The notes: generated from the letters alone by a model not told the origin. Counted from the first letter of the stretch, positions 1 to 7,732 are shown. The stretch: DNA of 43,577 nucleotides from DATIYF01 sp035517775 (GCA_035517775.1 DATIYF010000054.1:1-43577); one strand, 5' to 3'. Translations and numbers: made by a program.

Positions 1-422
1 TTCTCGTATCGGCCTGAAAGGCGATTCTTGCAATGCAACCCGTGCTCGAAGCACCAGATGACGCGGTTGCGCAGCTTCATACCCAACTTCTTGCATATCC
101 GATAGATAAAGATATCAATGGGGAAAATCTCGCCGTCGGTAGAGACGTGATTCCCGACCTGCCAGCACAGGCTACCGTCCTCGGCGAGCACCCTGTGAGC
201 TTCCTTGATTGTTTCTTCTTGCTGCTCCAGGTAATGCTCGAACTCAAGGCGTTTTTCGTATTTCTTCCCAATGTTGTACGGGGGCGAAGTGACGATCAGG
301 CGCGCCGCGCCATGAGGAATCTGACGCAGGAGCTCGAGTCGGTCACCGTGGAATAGCGTTGCACGGGCGTTGGGGCCGTAGCGCGCGACAGTCGTGTGCA
401 CAGTAACGGGCGATGCCTCCAT
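1..422 (-). CDS. DNA methyltransferase of a type II R-M system (N4-cytosine/N6-adenine, TSPPY motif), 3' part outside the window
   Basis: About 140 N-terminal residues are visible; the frame is open to the left edge. From the ATG at 422-420 the protein reads into an FHGDRLELL segment and then TSPPYNIGK, the catalytic S/D-PPY motif of amino-methyltransferases that modify exocyclic N4 of cytosine or N6 of adenine. The SPPY form is more usual for N4-cytosine enzymes. Further on comes RVIWCFEHGLHCKNRLSGRYE, typical of beta-class enzymes. The SAM-binding FxGxG motif should lie beyond the edge. It follows the endonuclease gene on the same strand after a 99-bp gap, so it is inferred to protect the site cut by that enzyme. 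Base composition looks lower in GC than in the genes from 1.4 kb on, which suggests horizontal gain. Family assignment is firm; target base and site are not readable. Confidence 0.9.
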   Translation of the reverse strand, partial: MEASPVTVHTTVARYGPNARATLFHGDRLELLRQIPHGAARLIVTSPPYNIGKKYEKRLEFEHYLEQQEETIKEAHRVLAEDGSLCWQVGNHVSTDGEIFPIDIFIYRICKKLGMKLRNRVIWCFEHGLHCKNRLSGRYE

Positions 423-521
423 CGCGGCTGGTGCGGAGAATTGGAGCCGGGGCGATTCCAACTATAAACGTAATGCAAGTGATGAGCCAAGGCCCAAGGT
501 CGGTGCACTTTCTGTGTAAAA

Positions 522-1061
522 CTAAGGGGCAATTCCAACGACCCAGATCGGCAAGGTGATGCTCATTTTGGCATACGGGAGTTCGCGGACGACTCGCTCG
601 TAATGGGCGACGTTCTCATCGATTGTGTTCGCGAACGCCTGCATGGGCACTACCAGCACCCCCACGTCGATTAGCTCGAGCGAGTAGCTTACTTGGAATT
701 TGAAAACATCCGTATACCACCGCGCCATGTTCCCAAATTGCACCTCGACCTGAATGCGGGATTTTTTGTAGTCAGCTTTGATCCCCGTCACCTTATCTGA
801 GGTCACTGTGGGCTGACACTCCCATCCTCTCTTCTCGAATTCGTCGTCGAATAGGTCGTTCAGTTTCTTCTGACTGGTAATGAACGTCCATGTTTGAGTC
901 TTACCAGTCCTTTTATCGGTCCGGGTACGAGTCTTGGGCGGGTCGAGCAGGGGTACCCTGCTTTTGGCGAGAACTTGGATAATCTCGTCGCGTTCCTTGC
1001 AGAATGCTGGACTGTTGAGTACTTCGGCCGCGAAGCGGTAAGAGAACGTCGTGAGTTGCAC
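522..1061 (-). CDS. Type II restriction endonuclease, BglII/BstYI family
   Basis: The 179-residue protein starts at a GTG (1061-1059). The central KADYKKSRIQVEVQFGN segment matches the catalytic core of BglII/BstYI enzymes: Asp97, Glu106 and Gln108 stand at spacings +9 and +2, the same as Asp84, Glu93 and Gln95 recalled for BglII. After it come RWYTDVFKFQVSY and DVGVLVVP, a conserved hydrophobic core strand of this family. BglII cuts AGATCT and BstYI cuts RGATCY, so a GATC-centred site is a reasonable guess but is not shown. The methyltransferase gene follows on the same strand. Size fits the family (about 200-220 residues), slightly short. No clear Shine-Dalgarno precedes the GTG. The gene appears intact, with no frameshift or internal stop. 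Confidence 0.88.
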   Translation of the reverse strand: MQLTTFSYRFAAEVLNSPAFCKERDEIIQVLAKSRVPLLDPPKTRTRTDKRTGKTQTWTFITSQKKLNDLFDDEFEKRGWECQPTVTSDKVTGIKADYKKSRIQVEVQFGNMARWYTDVFKFQVSYSLELIDVGVLVVPMQAFANTIDENVAHYERVVRELPYAKMSITLPIWVVGIAP

Positions 1062-1195
1062 GGATAGAATCAGCCTATCCGCTGCTGAAAGCTGGGACTA
1101 TTGTCAATCCGTGTACACGAGACTTCGGCGGCCGGTCCACTTCTGCCGCCGGCTCAATCGCAAGGTTCCGAGACCCGTGGAAGAAAGACTTTTTC

Positions 1196-1350
1196 TACGA
1201 GCGAGGTCCCATCCGTTCGACTTCGCTGAGGATGACAGGGTGGCTAGGGTTGTTGGCTGGTCCACCCTGCGCAAAGAGCGCGCAATGGTGGGGCAGCCCG
1301 ATGTCCCCACATGAGTTCAGGATGGTCCTCCGCTGCGCGCAGGATGACAA
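1196..1350. repeat. Dispersed intergenic repeat remnants (AGGATGACA type)
   Basis: The gap between the endonuclease start and the thrS promoter has no credible gene. It carries two copies of an AGGATGACA tail (about 1229 and 1341) preceded by GTTCGACTTCGCTG-like sequence. This is the style of the dispersed repeats seen elsewhere in the window, for example before 10600 (CTCGCTCAGAATGACA) and at 15212-15303. It is probably non-coding. Confidence 0.45.
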
Positions 1351-1362
1351 GGCGTGTGATGT

Positions 1363-1391
1363 TTGACCCTCCTTCTGGCCTCCTTTAGACT
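1363..1391 (+). promoter_or_regulatory. Predicted sigma-70 type promoter of thrS
   Basis: TTGACC (1363-1368) and TAGACT (1386-1391) are separated by exactly 17 bp. Transcription would start near 1398, giving a leader of about 28 nt before the ATG at 1426. This position also argues against starting thrS at the in-frame TTG at 1363, which is the -35 box itself. Confidence 0.6.
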
Positions 1392-1425
1392 CAAGTGTTT
1401 CAGCGAGTTTCTGGGCGAATTTCCT

Positions 1426-3519
1426 ATGTCCGACAACATTCACATTCAGCTTCCGGATGGAAGCACGAAGGAAGTGCCTAAGGGGACGACGGCGCTCGAG
1501 GTCGCCAAATCTATCAGCCCGCGGCTGGCGGAGGCGGCGCTGGTGGCCAAGGCGAGGCCGCTCTCGGGAAATGGGGGGGAAGAGAACCCAGGTCTCGCAA
1601 AATCGGCGAGACCTGGGGCACCCGCGGGACCTGGGGCACCCGCGAGACCTGGGGCACCCAGCCTTCCCACACAGGAACAGGCGGGCGAGGGCGCCCGCCC
1701 TACACCAGAGCTGATTGATCTCACCAAACCGCTCGAGCAGGACGCCGAAGTGCGCATTCTGACGGAAAAAGATCCGGAGGCGCTGGGGGTGTACCGGCAC
1801 TCCTCGGCGCATCTGCTGGCGGCGGCGGTGCTCGAGCTGTTTCCTGAGACCAAGCTCGGCCACGGGCCCGCGACCGAGAGCGGATTCTTCTACGACTTTT
1901 ATCGCCCCACGCCTTTCACCCAGGAAGACCTGGAGAAAATCGAGAAGAAGATGCAGGAACTGGTGCAGCAGAACCTTCCCTACGCGCGGGAATTTCTGCC
2001 CCGCGCCGAAGGCCTCAAAAAGTTCAAGGGTGAAGGCGACTTCATGAAGTGCCACTTCATTGAGCAGTTCACCCAGCCCGATGAAAAGATTTCCATCTAC
2101 AAGACCGGCAAGTTTCTGGATTTTTGCCGTGGGCCGCATATTCCTTCCACCGGAAAAATCAAGGCTTTCAAGCTGCTCAATATCGCCGGGGCTTACTGGC
2201 TGGGGGATGAGAACAATCCGCAGCTGCAGCGCATCTACGGAACGTCGTTTTTCTCGAAGAAAGAGCTCGACCAATACCTGCAGCAAATTGAGGAATCGAA
2301 GAAGCGCGACCACCGCGTGCTGGGGCAGCAGCTTGACTTATTTTCTATTCAGGAGCTGGCCGGGCCGGGGCTGATCTTCTGGCATCCCAAGGGCGGGATT
2401 ATTCGCAAAGAGATGGAAGACTGGATGCGCGCCGAGTACCTGAAGCGCGGCTATGCGCTGGTGTACACGCCGCACGTGGCGCGGCGGCAGTTGTGGCAAG
2501 TCTCCGGGCACGAGGGCTACTACGCGCAAAACATGTTCGACCTGATGGAGCTGGACGATGCCGAATACCGCATCAAGCCCATGAACTGCCCGTTCCATAT
2601 TTTGATTTACAAGGATTCGCTGAAATCGTACCGCGACCTGCCGGTGCGCCTGGGCGAACTGGGCACGGTGTACCGCTATGAGCGCTCGGGCGTGATGCAC
2701 GGTTTGTTGCGGGTGCGCGGCTTCACCCAAGACGATGCCCATATTTTCTGCACTCCCGGCCAGATTGAAGCGGAGATCGAGGCCTGCCTGGATTTTGCCC
2801 TCGATGTGCTGAAAGACTTTGGGTTCGATCAGTACCAGACGGAGCTTTCCACCTGGAACCCTGAAGACCGCAAAAACTTTGTGGGCAGCGAAGAGCAGTG
2901 GAACATGGCGACGCAGTCGCTGGAGAATGTGCTGAAGCGCCGCCAGATCGAGTACAAGACCATTCCCGGCGAGGCGGCGTTCTACGGGCCGAAGATTGAC
3001 ATCAAGCTGGTGGATGCGATCGGGCGGTTGTGGCAGCTTTCGACCATTCAGTTCGATTTCAACCTGCCGCAGCGGTTTGCGCTGGAGTATGTGGCCGAAG
3101 ACGGCTCGCGCAAGCAGCCGCTCATGGTGCATCGGGCGCTCTATGGGTCGGTGGAGCGCTTCTTTGGCGTGCTGATCGAGCATTATGCCGGGGCGTTTCC
3201 GGTTTGGCTCTCGCCGGTGCAGGCGGTGATGATCCCGATCTCGGAGCGGCACGCCGATTACGCCCGCAAGGTCGCCGGGCAGTTGAAAGAAGCCGGCGTG
3301 CGAGTGGAAGTGGATGCGCGCAATGAAAAAATGAACGCCAAGATTCGCGAGCACGCGCTGCAGAAAGTGCCGTTTCTGCTGGTGGTGGGCGATAAGGAAG
3401 CCGAGGCGGGCAAGGTCAACGTCCGTAGCCGCGGCAAAGAGAAGACGGAAGACATGCCGGCCACCGAGTTCGTGGAGAAGATCAGGAAGCTGATCGCCGA
3501 GAAGTCGCCGCAGCTATGA
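1426..3519 (+). CDS. thrS: Threonine--tRNA ligase
   Basis: Class II aminoacyl-tRNA synthetase that charges tRNA-Thr in the cytoplasm. The 697-residue product starts MSDNIHIQLPDGS, the N-terminal TGS domain. The editing domain follows, with HSSAHLLAAAV (the HxxxH zinc/editing motif) and later DFCRGPHIPSTG. The catalytic core contains MNCPFHILIYK, RYERSGVMHGLLRVRGFTQDDAH (class II motif 2) and the motif 3 region LYGSVERFFGVLIEHYAG. The C-terminal anticodon-binding domain ends with VPFLLVVGDKE. It is about 50 residues longer than usual because repeat DNA (about 1558-1705) sits in frame inside the TGS domain, encoding three RPGAP-like units where other enzymes have a short VNG turn. The ATG at 1426 is chosen because a promoter lies just upstream. 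Confidence 0.98.
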   Translation: MSDNIHIQLPDGSTKEVPKGTTALEVAKSISPRLAEAALVAKARPLSGNGGEENPGLAKSARPGAPAGPGAPARPGAPSLPTQEQAGEGARPTPELIDLTKPLEQDAEVRILTEKDPEALGVYRHSSAHLLAAAVLELFPETKLGHGPATESGFFYDFYRPTPFTQEDLEKIEKKMQELVQQNLPYAREFLPRAEGLKKFKGEGDFMKCHFIEQFTQPDEKISIYKTGKFLDFCRGPHIPSTGKIKAFKLLNIAGAYWLGDENNPQLQRIYGTSFFSKKELDQYLQQIEESKKRDHRVLGQQLDLFSIQELAGPGLIFWHPKGGIIRKEMEDWMRAEYLKRGYALVYTPHVARRQLWQVSGHEGYYAQNMFDLMELDDAEYRIKPMNCPFHILIYKDSLKSYRDLPVRLGELGTVYRYERSGVMHGLLRVRGFTQDDAHIFCTPGQIEAEIEACLDFALDVLKDFGFDQYQTELSTWNPEDRKNFVGSEEQWNMATQSLENVLKRRQIEYKTIPGEAAFYGPKIDIKLVDAIGRLWQLSTIQFDFNLPQRFALEYVAEDGSRKQPLMVHRALYGSVERFFGVLIEHYAGAFPVWLSPVQAVMIPISERHADYARKVAGQLKEAGVRVEVDARNEKMNAKIREHALQKVPFLLVVGDKEAEAGKVNVRSRGKEKTEDMPATEFVEKIRKLIAEKSPQL
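1587..1699. repeat. Hairpin plus 18-bp tandem repeat inserted in frame in thrS
   Basis: A perfect 12-bp inverted repeat (1587-1598 with 1606-1617, 7-nt loop) leads into three copies of an 18-bp unit (GCGAGACCTGGGGCACCC and one-base variants) at 1606-1623, 1624-1641 and 1642-1659. A second hairpin, GGCGGGCG/CGCCCGCC, lies at 1680-1699. The reading frame is kept throughout, so the unit is translated as Ala-Arg/Gly-Pro-Gly-Ala-Pro. Confidence 0.85.
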
Positions 3520-3531
3520 GCATTCAGGTTT

Positions 3532-3786
3532 CTAGCTGATTGGCTGCACAATCAGCGCCGTCCGCAGATATCCCTTCCTGCGGAACCAATCTTCCATGGC
3601 GGCCTGCAGTTGATCGAGGGGCACGCGCGTGCCGATTTCCATCACACCGTCGGCGATGGGCAGAGTGTCGTCAAAGGCGCTCGCGTTGGTGAAGTTGCGC
3701 ATGGAGAAGCTGTCGAGCCACTTCAGCGGGCAGGAGTGGCGCTGGCCGTCTTCTTCGTACTCCACGCGAATGCGGCGGGCGAACAT
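3532..3786 (-). CDS. Conserved hypothetical protein, 84 residues
   Basis: Starts with ATG (MFARRIRVEYEEDGQRHSC) and reads convergently toward thrS, with only 12 bp between the stop codons. The protein has no membrane segment or signal peptide. An N-terminal basic strand is followed by PLKWLDSF, and the C-terminus WFRRKGYLRTALIV has a helix-strand look. No family was recognised. Coding is supported by continuous high-GC3 codon use and a tight fit between neighbours. Function unknown. Confidence 0.6.
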   Translation of the reverse strand: MFARRIRVEYEEDGQRHSCPLKWLDSFSMRNFTNASAFDDTLPIADGVMEIGTRVPLDQLQAAMEDWFRRKGYLRTALIVQPIS

Positions 3787-3884
3787 GGCCTCATTGTAAC
3801 CACACCACGCCTGCGATCTCGGCTGAAACCTGCGACGCGCGTGTATATTTGTGCATCCAAGACATGCTTACAAGGGGGCGCTCT

Positions 3885-4130
3885 ATGTTTCTGATCTGGA
3901 TTCTGCTGGTTGGGCTGGTCGCCGGCTGGGCCACGGGCAAGATCATGAAAGGCTCGGGCTACGGTGTGATTGTGGACATTCTTCTGGGCATTGTGGGCGC
4001 CTTCATCGGCAGCCGCCTGCTGGGGCTTTTCGGCATTTATTCGAACGGCGGATTCATTCCCAGCGTGCTGGTCGCGATCGTGGGCGCGGTGGTGCTGGTG
4101 GCCCTGGTAAGGGCGCTGCGGAGAGTGTGA
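3885..4130 (+). CDS. GlsB/YeaQ/YmgE family stress-response membrane protein
   Basis: An 81-residue integral membrane protein with three hydrophobic segments: FLIWILLVGLVAGWATG, a glycine-rich YGVIVDILLGIVGAFIGSRLLG and the C-terminal VLVAIVGAVVLVALV. The pattern GxxAGWxxGxxxxGxGxG...DxxLGxxGAxxG is the signature of the transglycosylase-associated GlsB/YeaQ family, small inner-membrane proteins often induced by envelope or acid stress. The ATG at 3885 is preceded by AGGGGG, so it is preferred over upstream in-frame starts. It ends 6 bp before the convergent kdsB stop. Molecular function is unknown for the family. Confidence 0.85.
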   Translation: MFLIWILLVGLVAGWATGKIMKGSGYGVIVDILLGIVGAFIGSRLLGLFGIYSNGGFIPSVLVAIVGAVVLVALVRALRRV

Positions 4131-4136
4131 GAGTTC

Positions 4137-4874
4137 TCATCGGCCCCGCAGAATTTCTTCCGCGCGGCGCAGGTCTTCCTCGGTATCGACGCCGATGGTG
4201 TCGAAAGGCGTCTCGGCAACGTGGATGGCGATTCCATTTTCCAGAAAGCGCAACTGCTCCAGGCGCTCACTGCGCTCGAGGGGCGATTCCGGCAGACTTA
4301 CGAAACGGTCGAGCGCCGGCTTGCGGTACGCATAGATGCCCAGGTGCTTGAAGCAGGGCGGGTGGGGATGATCGCGGTCAAAGGGAATGGTGGCGCGGGA
4401 AAAATAGAGCGCCCGGCCGGCGGAGCCGGTGACCACTTTCACCGCGTTGGGATTGTTGATCTCTGCGGCGGGGCAGGGCGTTTTGAGAGTGCCGACCTGA
4501 ACCGCGGGATCGCTCATCACGCTCAGCAATGCGGCCATGTGCTCGGGGCGGGTGAGTGGCTCATCGCCCTGGACATTTACTATGACCTCATAAGCATCCG
4601 GTGGGAGGGTGTTGGCCACTTCGTGGACGCGTTCGGTACCGCTGCGGTGAGCGGAGGAGGTCATTTGTACGTGCCAGCCGTTCTTTTGGCAGACTTGCAG
4701 GATTTCAGGCGAATCGGTGGCCACGATCACCTCTGCCAGCAGCGGCGAAGAGCGCACTGCGGTATAAACGCGGCCGATCAGCGGCATTCCGGCAAGCTGG
4801 CGCAGCGCCTTGCGCGGCAGCCGGGTGGAGGCCAGCCGGGCAGGGATGATGGCAATGGCGGCGGTTTTACTCAT
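4137..4874 (-). CDS. kdsB: 3-deoxy-manno-octulosonate cytidylyltransferase (CMP-KDO synthetase)
   Basis: Activates KDO with CTP to CMP-KDO for the lipopolysaccharide inner core, a cytosolic step. The 245-residue length is standard. The N-terminal IIPARLASTRLPRKAL is the nucleotide-binding loop of the sugar cytidylyltransferases. Later come the RSGTERVHEVA segment, VNVQGDEPL (metal/nucleotide site), and the C-terminal HLGIYAYRKPAL and E-x-LEQLRFLENG signatures. The gene points to an organism with an LPS outer membrane. Other LPS genes are not adjacent. It converges with the GlsB-like gene. Confidence 0.96.
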   Translation of the reverse strand: MSKTAAIAIIPARLASTRLPRKALRQLAGMPLIGRVYTAVRSSPLLAEVIVATDSPEILQVCQKNGWHVQMTSSAHRSGTERVHEVANTLPPDAYEVIVNVQGDEPLTRPEHMAALLSVMSDPAVQVGTLKTPCPAAEINNPNAVKVVTGSAGRALYFSRATIPFDRDHPHPPCFKHLGIYAYRKPALDRFVSLPESPLERSERLEQLRFLENGIAIHVAETPFDTIGVDTEEDLRRAEEILRGR

Positions 4875-5000
4875 CGAGTTCAGGCGAGGCGGCTACAGTT
4901 TCAGGGTTCCGGCGTTTTCTTGCAAGGGCGGCGTGACCCACATCACAGACAGTTTCCGGCGAGAGAAGTAGCGTAGCCGTGATGCTTGCCGGAGGTGGCC

Positions 5001-5675
5001 ATGAGGATCACTCTACGCCGCGCTCTCATGACGGCGGCCCTGCTCTTTGCCATCTTCAATCTGCTTTACTTCACCGTGCTGCGCTCCTGGCACATGCGGT
5101 GGGGCGCAAGGGCTGCCGAGCTGAGCGCGACCTTGCCCGGAGACCGGCTGCTGCCCGAAGCGCCGAACGGCGCTACGCACGCCATCACCATTCATGCCTT
5201 GCCGGAGAAGGTTTGGCCCTGGCTCATGCAAATGGGGCAGGACCGCAGCGGCTTCTACAGTTACACGCCGCTGGAAAACCTGGTGGGCTGCCAAATGCCG
5301 CGAGTGGAGCGCATTGTGCCGGAATGGCCTGCCCGCCAGGTGGGAGAGACCGTCTGGTTTGCCACCCCAAAGCACTACCAGGGGCAGGGCAAGATGATAG
5401 CGGCAGTGGTGCAGCCGAGACGGGCGTTTGTGATGGTCAGCCCTTCGGATTGGCAGCGCCTCCGGGGCGGCCAGCCGGGCCAGGAGGGCCTGTGGGAGTT
5501 CGCGCTCGCCCCTGCAGCGCCAGGGCAAACCCGACTGATTGCCCGCGTGCGCGGAACCCCCAACAAGAGTTTTGCCGGACATCTCGCCGATCTTTTCTTC
5601 TGGGAGCCTGCGCATTTCTTCATGGAGCGGAAAATGCTGCTGACGATCAAACGGCTGGCGGAGAGTTCCCGTTGA
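5001..5675 (+). CDS. Membrane-anchored SRPBCC-like protein
   Basis: The 224-residue product has one N-terminal membrane segment (about residues 8-27, LMTAALLFAIFNLLYFTVL). The soluble region reads like an SRPBCC/polyketide-cyclase fold: AITIHALPEKVWPWLMQMGQDRSGFYSY, GETVWFATP, and a late AHFFMERKMLLTIKRLAE helix. Such proteins bind hydrophobic ligands, but no ligand can be named. GGAGGT at 4991-4996 is 4 nt upstream of the ATG at 5001, which decides the start over the TTG at 4986. It stands alone between divergent kdsB and the next gene. Confidence 0.75.
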   Translation: MRITLRRALMTAALLFAIFNLLYFTVLRSWHMRWGARAAELSATLPGDRLLPEAPNGATHAITIHALPEKVWPWLMQMGQDRSGFYSYTPLENLVGCQMPRVERIVPEWPARQVGETVWFATPKHYQGQGKMIAAVVQPRRAFVMVSPSDWQRLRGGQPGQEGLWEFALAPAAPGQTRLIARVRGTPNKSFAGHLADLFFWEPAHFFMERKMLLTIKRLAESSR

Positions 5676-5708
5676 GCCCCGGGCGCGCTTTGGGAGCATT
5701 CCGTCGGT

Positions 5709-5737
5709 TTGCCCGGCATCCGGCCTAGCGGTATAGT
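5709..5737 (+). promoter_or_regulatory. Predicted promoter of the 5749 gene
   Basis: TTGCCC (5709-5714), a 17-bp spacer and TATAGT (5732-5737). The expected start of transcription, near 5744, leaves at most about 5 nt before the ATG at 5749, so the mRNA may be nearly leaderless. Confidence 0.5.
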
Positions 5738-5748
5738 CTGATATCAGA

Positions 5749-6111
5749 ATGTACGGCGATTTCCACGCTACCGACCGCTGGACCGGGAAGGAAGCGCACT
5801 GCCTATATCAAGCGCTCATTGTTGCCATTGCCACGCGGCATGCCGATGCCGTGGACGTAAAGTTTCTGGTGGATGGCCGAACGGTTTGGGTGGCGCTGCC
5901 GCATCCTGCCTGGGGCGAGTACTACAAGCGCAGCGGCAAAATGATTACCGATCCGCTGGCGATTGATATTGCCGGGCATTACCTGAAGACGGCTTTGGAG
6001 TCGGGCGAGGGCGTAGGCCGTGAAATGTACTCTCTCACCGTGGAAGAGACCCTCAAACACCTGGAAGCGGCCGTTCATGAGGCGACGGCGGAGCCGGCCG
6101 CGGCGGGCTGA
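5749..6111 (+). CDS. Conserved hypothetical protein, 120 residues
   Basis: Starts MYGDFHATDRWTGKEAHC and is soluble, with a central strand-rich part (VDVKFLVDGRTVWVALPH) and a C-terminal helix (SLTVEETLKHLEAAVHEA). No domain was recognised. Coding is supported by strong GC3 bias and by a promoter-like pair directly upstream. No Shine-Dalgarno lies in front of the ATG. It is transcribed alone; the next gene, HU, has its own promoter. Confidence 0.7.
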   Translation: MYGDFHATDRWTGKEAHCLYQALIVAIATRHADAVDVKFLVDGRTVWVALPHPAWGEYYKRSGKMITDPLAIDIAGHYLKTALESGEGVGREMYSLTVEETLKHLEAAVHEATAEPAAAG

Positions 6112-6270
6112 GCTTGCCTGAATTTCCACTTCTTTCCGTTGGCCGAACTATTCTGAAGCAAGCGTGAAGAATTTCAACAGCCGGGGTCCGGTCGAACGTC
6201 CCGCATGCCGTGGATGTACTTCCGAGTGCCGGGAGGACGCAAAGTAGGCATCAGTCGCGGATTTTCACAG

Positions 6271-6300
6271 TTGACATTGCAAAAAGACCGGGGCTAAATG
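6271..6300 (+). promoter_or_regulatory. Predicted promoter of the HU gene
   Basis: A perfect TTGACA (6271-6276), an 18-bp spacer and a weaker TAAATG (6295-6300). The resulting leader of about 70 nt contains a small GCACA/TGTGC hairpin (6330-6342) nested between GGGTTTC (6308-6314) and GAAACCC (6359-6365), just ahead of the GGAGAG ribosome site. Confidence 0.5.
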
Positions 6301-6379
6301 GGGCGTCGGGTTTCTCCTGCGGGCGTGCAGCACAGTTTGTGCGCTCCTCAGGACAAGCGAAACCCTGCCAGGAGAGAAG

Positions 6380-6658
6380 ATGAATAAAGCGGACCTCGTT
6401 AACCGGATCGCAGCCGGCAGCCGCATCAGCAAGGCGCAGGCGGCGACTGCCATTGACACAGCCGTGGATAGCATTACCGCCGCTCTGAAGAAAGGTGACC
6501 GGGTAGCCCTGATCGGCTTCGGCACTTTCTCCGTCTCGCAGAGGAAGGCTCGCAACGGGCGTAACCCGCAGACCGGAGCCACCATCAAGATCGCCGCCCG
6601 GCGGGTGGCGAAGTTCACCCCGGGGGCAGAACTGAAGAAGGCCGTAAACCGCAAGTAG
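6380..6658 (+). CDS. DNA-binding protein HU
   Basis: A 92-residue histone-like nucleoid protein. The N-terminal MNKADLVNRIAAGSRISKAQA dimerisation helices, the GFGTFSV hinge and the DNA-arm segment RKARNGRNPQTGATIKIAARRVAKFTPG match HU, including the Arg-Asn-Pro tip. HU bends and compacts DNA as a dimer. GGAGAG at 6371-6376 supports the ATG at 6380. The gene is monocistronic, with its own promoter and a strong terminator. Confidence 0.95.
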   Translation: MNKADLVNRIAAGSRISKAQAATAIDTAVDSITAALKKGDRVALIGFGTFSVSQRKARNGRNPQTGATIKIAARRVAKFTPGAELKKAVNRK

Positions 6659-6682
6659 GGGCCAAGGGACAAGGTTGGAAGG

Positions 6683-6717
6683 CGGCAGGGGGTCGGCCCT
6701 GCCGTTTTCGTCTTTTT
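6683..6717 (+). terminator. Rho-independent terminator after HU
   Basis: A perfect 8-bp stem, CGGCAGGG (6683-6690) with CCCTGCCG (6697-6704), and a 6-nt loop, followed by TTTTCGTCTTTTT. It separates the HU transcript from rpmE. Confidence 0.9.
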
Positions 6718-6728
6718 GGGGCCGGTGT

Positions 6729-6758
6729 TTGCTGAATCCCGCCGCTATCCGCTAGAAT
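6729..6758 (+). promoter_or_regulatory. Predicted promoter of rpmE
   Basis: TTGCTG (6729-6734), an 18-bp spacer and TAGAAT (6753-6758), about 33 nt before the rpmE start codon. It lies immediately after the HU terminator. Confidence 0.55.
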
Positions 6759-6791
6759 CTAACGGTTCGCAAGCAAAGATATTGGAGAGCC

Positions 6792-7010
6792 ATGAAGGCA
6801 GCCATTCATCCCGCATACCACGAGGTGCGCGTTCTGTGCGCCTGTGGTCATAACTTCACCACCCGCTCCACCCATCGGGGCGATATTCACGTGGAGATCT
6901 GCTCTAACTGCCATCCCTTCTTCACCGGGAAGCAGAAGCTGGTGGATACAGCCGGCCGAGTGGAGCGCTTCCGCCGCAAGTACGCCAAGGCTGAGACCGC
7001 CAAGAAGTAA
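6792..7010 (+). CDS. rpmE: 50S ribosomal protein L31
   Basis: The 72-residue product begins MKAAIHPAYHEV and has four zinc-binding cysteines (Cys16, Cys18, Cys37, Cys40), marking the zinc-containing (C+) L31 form. The basic C-terminus GRVERFRRKYAK contacts rRNA and bridges the subunits. GGAG lies 5-8 nt before the ATG. The gene stands alone, with its own promoter. Confidence 0.97.
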   Translation: MKAAIHPAYHEVRVLCACGHNFTTRSTHRGDIHVEICSNCHPFFTGKQKLVDTAGRVERFRRKYAKAETAKK

Positions 7011-7044
7011 GGCATTCATTTCCAAGGGTTTGCACAGATGGAAG

Positions 7045-7068
7045 AAGGCCTCGGTTTGCGGAGGCTTT
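7045..7068 (+). terminator. Possible weak terminator hairpin after rpmE
   Basis: An AAGGCCTC/GAGGCTTT stem with one G-T wobble and an 8-nt loop lies between two convergent genes. No full T tract follows, so it is only a candidate. Confidence 0.3.
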
Positions 7069-7088
7069 GCCGTCTCTGCCGGGCTTCG

Positions 7089-7664
7089 CTATTGCTCCTC
7101 GTCTGCTTCGATGGGCTCGCCCACCAGGTTGTAATAGACCTTCTTCGGCTTGGCTGGGGCAGGTCTTGCCGGCTGCGCAGGCTTGGCACTTTGGGGCGGA
7201 GGCGTTTTTGCAGGAGGCGGAGCAACCGGCTCGGGCTGAGGGCTCGCGGCTGGCTCCGGCAGGGGTGCGGCCGGCGCGACCCGATTGGGCACGGGTTGAG
7301 GCGGCGGCGCCGCCGGCGGCGAAAGAGACAGGCCCTGCCGCACAGCGGCTTTCCGCTTTGCCGGCTTTGCCAACTGGCTGGTCCAGGCGCTCACCACGGC
7401 AGCAGCGATGGCGGCAAAGCAGAGCTCCAGAACCGAGGCGAAAAACGCGGCCACGTTGTAGTCGCCCGTACCCAGGTAGAAGGGAGATTGCGGGTCGGCG
7501 GGCAAGAGCCGGGCCAATGCCGGAATGACGACGTGGCTGGTGAGGGAAGCGACAAAATTCCAGATGGCGATGCCCATCATGACGGCGACGATGAGCCGGC
7601 CAATCCACCTTCTTGATCCCGCCGGAGAAAGCTCCGGGGCAAATGCTGGGTTAGGTTCGTCCAT
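7089..7664 (-). CDS. Membrane protein with a proline-rich cytosolic tail
   Basis: The 191-residue product starts MDEPNPAFAPE (ATG at 7664, with GAAGG just before it). It has two likely membrane segments, LIVAVMMGIAIWNFVASL (about residues 24-41) and VAAFFASVLELCFAAIAAAVVSAW (about residues 70-93). The remaining half is low-complexity Pro/Ala (PPPAKTPPPQSAKPAQPARP) and ends KKVYYNLVGEPIEADEEQ. The conserved-looking terminal peptide after a flexible linker suggests a docking tail, but that is inference. No family was recognised. It is divergent from dusB. Confidence 0.7.
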   Translation of the reverse strand: MDEPNPAFAPELSPAGSRRWIGRLIVAVMMGIAIWNFVASLTSHVVIPALARLLPADPQSPFYLGTGDYNVAAFFASVLELCFAAIAAAVVSAWTSQLAKPAKRKAAVRQGLSLSPPAAPPPQPVPNRVAPAAPLPEPAASPQPEPVAPPPAKTPPPQSAKPAQPARPAPAKPKKVYYNLVGEPIEADEEQ

Positions 7665-7732
7665 GACCTTCGGGCTTCCACTCTGATTGTGGCACAACCG
7701 GGAAGCGGCTGGAAAGGCAGTAAAATATCCCC

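Noticed and set aside
33..356. Plus-strand open frame at the left edge
   Set aside because: It is antisense to the methyltransferase; the minus frame has the TSPPY motif and family-typical sequence.
1363..1425. Longer thrS start at TTG 1363
   Set aside because: The TTG is part of a well-spaced -35 box and the extra residues are not ThrRS-like.
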